Source of the DNA: Apodemus sylvaticus
Lineage: Eukaryota > Chordata > Mammalia > Rodentia > Muridae
Assembly (NCBI RefSeq): GCF_947179515.1
Contig: NC_067472.1
Location: forward strand, 204,246,068-204,310,067
Reading direction: 5' to 3'
DNA: 64,000 bases
Part shown: piece by piece, positions 57,814-64,000 of the stretch
Layout of the letters: each line of letters starts with the position of its first letter
Position numbering within the stretch: position 1 is the first letter of the stretch
Program-made: the position numbers and the translations under genes
The notes under the pieces: model-generated
Seen by the model: only the letters and a program-made list of their open reading frames with translations
Database searches by the model: none
Told to the model about the DNA's origin: nothing

Positions 57814-57815
57814 CT
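57718..57815. repeat. (TTTG)n(TTTC)n compound microsatellite
   Basis: Five to six TTTG units followed by about fifteen TTTC units with CC interruptions. It lies at the tail side of a minus-strand L1 end and probably grew from its poly(A) tail. Frames of repeated Phe/Leu/Ser here are artefacts. Confidence 0.93.
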
Positions 57816-57829
57816 TCCTTCCTTCACTT

Positions 57830-58625
57830 TACATCCAATTGCACCCCACTCTCCTCCCAGTCCCACCTCTACAAATCTCTCTCTCATTTATCTCCTTCCC
57901 TTCCCCTCAGAGAAGGGGAAGCCCATTTTTGGTGACACCACACCCTGGGACATCCAGTCACAGTAGGATTAAATGCATCCTCACCCACTAAGGCCCAACT
58001 TTGTAGTCCAGTTAGGGGAAGGGAATCCAATGGCAGGCATCTGAGTCAGAGACAGCTGCCACTCCAGTCCTTAGGGGACATACATGAAGACCAAGCTGCA
58101 CATCTGTTACAAGTATGTTGGGGGTCCTAGATTCAGCCCTGCATGCTCTTTGGTTGGTAGTTCACTCTCTGTGAGCTCCTCTGGGTCCAGGTTAGTTGAC
58201 TCTGTAGGTCTTCTTGTGGTGTCCTTCACCCCTCTGGCTTGCTCAGTTTTATCTCTAACTCTTTCACAAGACTCCCCAAGCTCCTCCTGATGTTTGGCTG
58301 TGGGTCTCTGCATCTGTTTCTATGCATTGCTGGATGAAGCCTCTCAGGAGGCAATAATGCTAGGCTCCTGTTATACATGTTTTTGGGGGTTCTAGGTTAC
58401 CTCACTCAGGATGGCATTCTCAAGTTCCATTTATTTGCCTTCAAATTTCATGATGTCTTTGTTTTAATAGCTGATTAGTATTCCATTGTGTAGACCACAT
58501 TTTCTTTAATCATTCTTCAATTGAGTGATATCTTGGTTGTTTCCAGTTCCTGGCCTCTACAAATAAAGCTACAATGAACAGAGCTGAGAAAGTATCCTTA
58601 TGGTATGGTGGCTAATGCAAATTTC
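57830..58625 (-). mobile_element. LINE-1 (Lx-type) 3' end
   Basis: Minus-strand Lx 3' UTR: CAATTGCACCCCACTCTCCT, CATCTGAGTCAGAGACAGCT, GAAGACCAAGCTGCACATCT, GCATGCTCTTTGGTTGGTAG, GTTAGTTGACTCTGTAGGTC. It is followed by the ORF2 C-terminus (GGTTACCTCACTCAGGATGG, GATTAGTATTCCATTGTGTAG). 5'-truncated at about 58,625. Confidence 0.88.
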
Positions 58626-58630
58626 TTTCT

Positions 58631-58822
58631 TTTTTTTTTTTTAAGACTTGTTTTATTTATTTGAGGTATGTGAGTACACTGTAGCTGTCTTGAGACACAC
58701 CATAGGAGGGAATCAGATCACATTACAGATGGTTGTGAGCCACCATGTGGTTGCTGGGAATTGAACTCAGGACCTCTGGAAGAGCAGTCGGTGCTTTTAA
58801 CTGCTGAGCCACATCTTCAGCC
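58631..58822 (-). repeat. B2-family SINE
   Basis: A T-rich tail, then TGTGAGTACACTGTAGCTGT, GATGGTTGTGAGCCACCATG, GCTGGGAATTGAACTCAGGA and AACTGCTGAGCCACATCTTC. It is inserted right next to the truncated L1 end. Confidence 0.93.
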
Positions 58823-59859
58823 AGATACAAGTTTCTTAAGTATTGGAAATCCATTGAAGGTTTTTAGTAGAGTATTACCTTGAACAAGTTTCATTTTCAT
58901 GTGTCTTTGTACACAGTACTTTATATGTGTTTAGCATTATTGATTTCTTGTGTCGTAGTAGTCCATATAATCAATGCAAAAGAAGGAAGAAGGCAATAAA
59001 AGGCATTAGTCAAATAAGTGTGGAGCAGAAACCCAACCTAAGACCATAGTTTCAAACCTAGGCAACAAGGAAAATTACAAACAAGCATAATAAAGTATGG
59101 AGCAGGAGACAGGCTTTAAGGAAATGTAGTAGTAAGGAAGACAGGGAAGATTTTTTTTTTAAACAAGCCATCTGGAAGAAGAGAGGAGAGGTATCCAGAA
59201 GGAAACTCACTCCAGTTTTAATCAACTGAGAACAGAGCTGGACATGTGGAGTAGGACTCACGGAGATGGTACTCCATCAAACATAAAAACATTTCCCCCT
59301 ATTGCCAGCTTGTCTCATCCCCTCCCTCTTCCTAGGCCCCTCACACTGGCCCTTCTACCAGGTTGCATCTGAACACCATTATCCAAGCTAAGGAGAGCTA
59401 TATCTCAGTCCCACTGAGCCAACCTTGATGTCTGTCTGAGTCCAGCCTATATCTAGAGGCCAGAGCAATTTCCACAGACTACTGCAGACCTGGGACTTAA
59501 ATGTGCAATTCTATGGCAACCCTGGCAAGCCCTACTGGCAGCACTCTGTCACCACACCCTGGGGGCTGGTCCTGCCAAGAGGGGGAAAGGTCAGGCAGGG
59601 CTTGAGCCCAGCCAGACAACCATCTAGAGTTTGAAAGCATCTGGAAGTGAACCAGGAGAAGACATTGCCATGACAGCCAAGACCAACTAGAATGTCAAGG
59701 CAGAAGAAAATGGGGCCATACAGAGTAGAGTTCACGAAGGAAAGGTCTTCCAAAGGTTAGGAGGGAGGATGGGGGCTTCTCAGGGTGATTGAAAATGGTA
59801 GTTCCTTCTGAATTAGGAGATGGAAGAGGGTGAAGCACATAAGCTACAATTAGAAACTA

Positions 59860-59861
<2 letters not shown>
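58823..59861. other. Unique DNA, no gene seen
   Basis: No recognised element. Minus frames at 59058-59261 and 59532-59753 lack recognised domains. Confidence 0.4.

Positions 59862-59897
<36 letters not shown>
59862..59897. repeat. (TG)18 microsatellite
   Basis: A pure TG tract, with looser TG-rich sequence continuing to about 59,960. Confidence 0.95.
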
Positions 59898-59898
<1 letters not shown>

Positions 59899-60106
59899 AT
59901 GTTTGTGTATGGGGGTGTATGTGTATATGTGTGTGCATATGAGAGTGTCTGTGTGTGTCTAGCCGATAGAGACTGACTTTACAATTATTTAGTCAATATA
60001 TATAGTCTTTAGAAAACCACCCTGACCCCCAAATGGCTGCGAATTCCTTGGATCTTCTTCTCAGCGGGTTGCCTGTTTCCAGTCAGGCAGGTTTTCTGCT
60101 GGTCTG

Positions 60107-60125
60107 GGCAGGGGGGGGGGGGGGA
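60107..60125. repeat. Poly(G) run
   Basis: An interrupted run of about 17 G. The surrounding 60,105-60,195 is G-rich with two similar GGGTGG(A/G)GGCTGCC(G/A)G segments (about 60,126 and 60,187). Confidence 0.8.
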
Positions 60126-60285
60126 TGGGTGGAGGCTGCCGGCCTGAAAGTCACAGCTTGAATAGGCTGGGTAACACCAGCGGAAGGGTGGGGGCTGCCA
60201 GGAATGTCAAGGCTTGAATTGGATGGGCTAAGAAGTCCAGCCAAATGCTGTGGGGGAAGGGACATGTGCGAGTGTGGTATATTGG

Positions 60286-60395
60286 CATGTTTGTGTGTGT
60301 GTTTTCATGTATGTGTGTGTGCCTGTATGTGTGTGTGGTTTATGCACATGTTTGTGTGTGTGTGTGCCTATGAGGATGTATGTGTGTGGGTGTTT
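60286..60395. repeat. TG-rich degenerate repeat
   Basis: About 110 bp of TGTGTG blocks interrupted by CATG/TATG. Cys/Val-rich frames through it are artefacts. Confidence 0.85.
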
Positions 60396-60439
60396 ATTTG
60401 TTTTTTTCCTTGATTATTTTTTACCTTATTTTGTAAGTC

Positions 60440-60645
60440 AAGATTACATTGAGCCCAGAGTTCACAGATTGACTAGGCTTGCTGGCCAAAATCTGTCTCC
60501 CTGCAATCACCTAGCATCCACACACTGCTGGGGTGACAGGCATGGACCACTGCCTGGTTTTCCATTGATGTTAATGATACAAACTCAGGTCCTTGTGCTT
60601 TGAAAGCAGGCCCTTCATCAGCTGAGCTATATCTCTGGCCCAAGA
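60440..60645 (-). repeat. B4-type composite SINE, diverged
   Basis: GATTACATTGAGCCCAGAG, CACTGCTGGGGTGACAGGCAT, and the tail half ACTCAGGTCCTTGTGCTTTG and TCATCAGCTGAGCTATATCTC. Confidence 0.6.
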
Positions 60646-60739
60646 GCTCAGATACAAGATTCTGAAAACTCCAGAGAAAAGTTGAGAGTTAGAAGAATGA
60701 AATTACTATGAAGACATACAAGGTGAAATGAAGGAAAAT

Positions 60740-61065
60740 TATTTTTAATTTATTTTTTTCATTGAATATCGTCATTTACATTGCCAATGGTAAAACCTTT
60801 CCCAATATCCCCCCTCCCCTAAGACCTCTAACCCCTCCCCTTCCTCCTTCCCCCTGCCTCCAAGTATATGTCTCTCCACCCAACACACTCCTTCCTCCCC
60901 CCCCCCCAGTTTCCCTTTGTTTGGGCCTCTGTTGAGCCTTTACCTGGCCAAGGACCATTCCTCCGACTGATGCCCAATAAGGCCTTCCTCTGCCACATTT
61001 TTGGCTGGAACCATGTGTGCCCCTTGGTTGATGGTTGGAGAGGATTTAGATGAACTAAATGTAGA
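60740..61065 (-). mobile_element. LINE-1 3' UTR fragment
   Basis: A T-rich tail followed by GTCATTTACATTGCCAATGG, pyrimidine-rich CCCTCCCC blocks, TTGAGCCTTTACCTGGCCAA, CAATAAGGCCTTCCTCTGCC, ATTTTTGGCTGGAACCATGT and GGTTGATGGTTGGAGAGG: a reversed L1 3' UTR of a mouse/rat shared subfamily. The frames on both strands are shadows. Confidence 0.75.
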
Positions 61066-61430
61066 TCCATCCCCCTGCATCCTTGATTTGCTTCAGAATT
61101 CAAGTCAGCATGAGTCTAATAATAGCTTTAGGGTTTTTCCAATATTCCTGCTGTTCAGCTAATGTGGAGAATGATCAGGTGTTCTGATTTAAGAGCTATC
61201 TATTTGTCTTGAAGAGACACCTGGATAACAGAGAAACAGAAGCATGGGATGAGGAGCCCAAGGTCACAAGTGGGTGGTAAATGCAAATGGAATCTTCCTA
61301 GGATCAAACCTGAGCAACCCGGAAAGTAGGAGGGTAGCCCTATCAGTCAGCTCGGAGGTCATCCAGCAGTGAAATCGACAGCAGGAGCTGAAAAAATATA
61401 ACTTGTAGAAAATTGCACTGGGAAAGTGAC
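61066..61430. other. Unique DNA, no gene seen
   Basis: No recognised element or coding frame. Confidence 0.4.
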
Positions 61431-61434
61431 TTGA

Positions 61435-61565
61435 AGTGGGGTATGGTAGCACACAGTTGTTATCCTAGCACAGGGAAGACAGAGCAGAAGAATCTCAAGT
61501 TCAAGTCCAGCTTACACGGCAAGGCTATCTCAAGATCAAAACAACATTAACAACCAACCAAACAA
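61435..61565 (+). repeat. Diverged B1 SINE
   Basis: GGTATGGTAGCACACAGTTG, TTATCCTAGCACAGGGAAGA, TCAAGTTCAAGTCCAGCTTA and ACGGCAAGGCTATCTCAAG, then an A-rich AACCAACCAAACAAAC tail. Confidence 0.75.
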
Positions 61566-62630
61566 ACACTCAAAAAAGAGTGGTCAGAGAATAGAGAGCA
61601 TCAACCTGCTAATTATAACAGGGTATCTGTGGAAAGTGCTGGAGTCCTTACTATGTGCAAAGAACAATGGGAGTTGTTTTATAGGCGTAGCTCCTTGAGT
61701 AATAAAGAAGTCTGTAAGGCAGGCACAGTTGCTACCTTACAGGGGAAGGACTTGAGATATTAAACATCTTGCATATGGTTCACTCCAAGCCTGTGTCCTT
61801 AGCAAGACCCACTTCTCTTTACCACTACAGTCTGTATTGGCCTTGCTATCTAGGTGCTATAACACCAAGCGAGTGGAGCCTCACAAAACCAAAACTCTAC
61901 TGGGCAGCTTGGGCAGCTGCAGACACTTCAAGCCCACCACAAGGGAAGAGCAGGGAGCCGCGGAAAGAGTTCAGCGGCTGCATTGCGATTGTGAGGCCCT
62001 GGGCTCAACGCTTCAGCTCCACAGAAAAAAGAAAAGACTGATGTTATCTATTGTGTTTTTTATCATAACAAAGGATGGCATGCTTGTCTTGATGGAATAA
62101 AAGCAAGAATTAAAGAAATGTTTGGCTTACAGCATTAATTTTTTTCTGTCTAAGAAACAGGGGGAAAAATAAAAGCAGACTTTGAACTTTTTCCATGTTC
62201 TGTAAAGATGTATTACTTTAAAGTCAGAATGAGTCAGCCAAAAAGAGGTCATTCTTAGCTTTTCCTGAAGCGCTGTTTTCTCAAGCATACTCCCAAATAT
62301 TAGATCCTGAAAAAAAAAAAAGAAGAAAGAAAGGGTTTGTGATGTCCAAAGTAAACCAGCCGGAGGCAAGAGTAGCACTCGAATGTCTTTTTAATCGTTA
62401 TTAATTTTACTTCTATTTCTCCACATGGAAACCTAACTACCAACCCATAGGTGGTTGTAACCAAGCATTTGAATATCTTCAATATATGCAAGGACATCAT
62501 TATCATCGGGATGTTAACATTTCTGACTTTTGCCCAAAGGAACACAGGATTACAATTATGAAAATCATGGTCTCTTAATTTCTTGAGAAGTTTAATCTTA
62601 GATTATGAGTATGTGTGTATTGGCATGGAT
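61566..62630. other. Unique DNA, no gene seen
   Basis: The overlapping plus frames at 61,769-62,100 are open in two phases at once, with no recognised domain; coding is not supported. Confidence 0.35.
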
Positions 62631-62783
62631 GGAGAGAGAGAGAGAGACAGAGAGAGAGAGGGAGGGAGGGGGAGAGGGAGACAGAGACAGAGAGAGGGAG
62701 AGAAAGAGGGGGAGGGAAGGGGAGAGGGAGAGAGACAGAGAGAGAGAGACAGAGGGAGAGGGGGAGAGTGAGAAGAAGAGAGT

Positions 62784-62833
<50 letters not shown>

Positions 62834-62836
62834 AAG
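62631..62836. repeat. (GA)n polypurine tract
   Basis: About 205 bp of nearly pure purine on the plus strand: GAGAGAGA blocks interrupted by GGGAGG, GACA and AAGAAG, with a pure (GA)n run at about 62,791-62,826. Arg/Glu-rich and Ser/Leu-rich frames across it are artefacts. Confidence 0.97.
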
Positions 62837-62941
62837 CACTCTTGTAGGGCTTTCCGTTTTCATTTGTGCAAGTTCTAATTTAGTTTTTGCAGTCTCATAG
62901 GCAAGGGCCCCGAGGAGGAGAGGCTCTGCAGTAGATTAAGG

Positions 62942-62950
62942 TATATATAG
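62942..62950 (+). promoter_or_regulatory. Candidate TATA-box core promoter
   Basis: TATATATAG stands in a G/C-richer context (AAGG before, CCCTGGGTCAC after). Transcription would start at about 62,970-62,982, where the sequence is CTGTCAGGATCAGAAC. Downstream DNA is balanced in composition, lacks recognised repeats and reaches a CAG/GTAGAG splice-donor candidate at 63,122, giving a possible non-coding first exon of about 150 bp. The (GA)n tract ends 105 bp upstream. No downstream coding exon is visible before the window ends. Confidence 0.4.
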
Positions 62951-62974
62951 CCCTGGGTCACTCTGATCTGTCAG

Positions 62975-63122
62975 GATCAGAACAAAGGTGTGTGGCACGC
63001 CCGGCCAGGCAGCTTTGGCTGTGCTAAGGAGCCAGAGTTCAGCATTCCCTACCTGCTTTTATATACTTTGGAAGGAACAGAGCGCCAAGTGTGATTCTCT
63101 GGTCCCCTGCCCAGGTTTGCAG
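62975..63122 (+). ncRNA. Possible first (5' UTR) exon
   Basis: Defined only by the TATA box upstream and the donor-like CAGGTAGAG at its right edge. No initiating frame of note starts within it, so it would be untranslated. A second donor-like site (CCAGGTTTGC) lies at about 63,114. Homology was not recognised. Confidence 0.25.
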
Positions 63123-64000
63123 GTAGAGAACCCTTCGCTCTCACCCACAGCCAGAATGATTCCCGATTCAACTCAGGGAAAGCAGTAGCTGGCCACAGGG
63201 CAATGGAAGAGAAAGTGTTGAGAGTCTGTCTTGGGGATACAGTAGACTAGGATTATGTGCAAGGAGGAGCCTTTCTTATGATTAATTTACTGCAAGAAAA
63301 AAAAAAACAGAAGTTAATTTTTGTATTCAAAGTACATGTGTTTGTCAAAACTATTCTTTAAAGGCCTTTGCTCCCATAACCTCTAACTCTGGGAAGTCAG
63401 CTATGGGGTTGGTCTTATAAGTTCTTAAAGCACTACCATCTTAAGGATGGTTTTAAGGAAAACAAAGGAAGATGATCCTTTGCCTGTGGTGTTGACACTG
63501 AAGAGACTGAGTGGTCCTACTATGCTGGGTATTCACTAGTTCAAACCCCTTTCCCCATCCATGTTCAAGTTTTCGTGGCAGTTAGGAAGACTAGAAGAAC
63601 TCACCCATATAAAAACGATTAAGCACTTTGGATGGTAGCTATTAAAATATATTGTTTCAGCACCAGAAAAACGTCAAAGAGTGAGACTTTTACTGACTGT
63701 GAAAGAATATCTGATGTTTTCATTTCAAAAGCATATTCTACAAGTGAACTTCTCAAAATATATTTCTAAGTCCTGAAGAAAGTATGACTATGGAAAAAAA
63801 AATTACCTTTTTCAACTTGAAAGGAGGAAAACTGTTGGAACTCTTTAGTCAATGCCTATCCAAAAAAAAAAAAAAGTTTCTTGGAACACACTTCATTCTC
63901 TAAACCTTCAAAAGCCTATCATTTATCATTAATTTTGAAATAAAACAGGAAATACCTGTACTAAGAGACCCTTTGAAAACAAGCAGAATAATTGGCAAGG
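63123..64000. other. AT-rich DNA, no gene seen
   Basis: No element or coding frame was recognised up to the window end. Short A-runs lie at about 63,296-63,308, 63,794-63,802 and 63,860-63,875. Confidence 0.4.

Noticed and set aside
57546..57991. Three overlapping Phe/Leu/Ser-rich frames that resemble membrane proteins
   Set aside because: All cross the TTTG/TTTC microsatellite and then L1 3' UTR; the hydrophobicity is a repeat artefact.
62583..62863. Arg/Glu-rich plus frames and a Ser/Leu-rich minus frame
   Set aside because: They are translations of the GA tract.
1..64000. CRISPR arrays, operons, integrons, phage or plasmid features
   Set aside because: No regularly spaced repeats with unique spacers and no bacterial gene organisation; SINEs, L1 and splice signals show a rodent nuclear genome.

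Overview
The window is rodent genomic DNA, most likely rat (Rattus). The main evidence is the LINE-1 3' untranslated regions at 50.6, 52.3 and 53.6 kb. They share the rat-L1-type ending (GTGGCCCCTGGTTCTGG, then GGGGAAATCATTTGAAATG before an A-rich tail), and B1, B2, B3 and B4-type SINEs are also present. Species is inferred from recalled repeat families; no database was searched. Apart from one CpG island, the sequence is AT-rich and gene-poor. No complete, confidently active protein-coding gene was found. Most long open frames belong to decayed L1 copies or lie inside microsatellites.

Layout. 0-3.4 kb: unique DNA with a three-unit 53-bp tandem repeat, a possible class II LTR and a protein-like minus-strand frame (2.1-2.4 kb). 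3.4-6.1 kb: a deleted plus-strand L1 3' part, mid-repetitive elements and a B2. 7.6-8.3 kb: a CpG island with GC boxes and a CCAAT box, followed by a B2 and an isolated, intron-flanked EIF5A2-like exon (8746-8850). 9.4-13.2 kb: a gag-like remnant and a minus-strand L1 split by an 801-bp solo LTR with a perfect 6-bp target duplication. 13.2-17.0 kb: AT-rich DNA with several microsatellites. 17.1-23.0 kb: a chimera of two minus-strand L1 copies, with a long ORF1 frame and an (AT)33 tract inside the endonuclease region. 23.0-40.3 kb: the least repeat-dense part, with two phase-compatible candidate exons (27641-27844 and 31401-31553), an old hAT element, Lx-type L1 ends, a B1 and a B3. 40.3-45.8 kb: a near full-length minus-strand L1 bounded by a 15-bp target duplication. 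45.8-51.1 kb: mid-repetitive elements and ancient plus-strand L1 sequence, one element split by a short rat L1 end. 52.3-54.5 kb: two rat L1 3' ends, the second apparently carrying a 3'-transduced segment. 54.5-64 kb: mostly unique DNA with Lx ends, SINEs, microsatellites and a TATA-type promoter candidate at 62.94 kb behind a 200-bp GA tract.

There is no operon-like or pathway organisation. The main story is retrotransposition: nested insertions, target-site duplications, recombination between L1 copies and microsatellite growth inside L1 bodies. I found no evidence of an undescribed multi-gene system. The best leads are the L1 3' transduction, the orphan EIF5A2-like exon beside a CpG island, the unidentified two-exon reading frame and the TATA promoter candidate.
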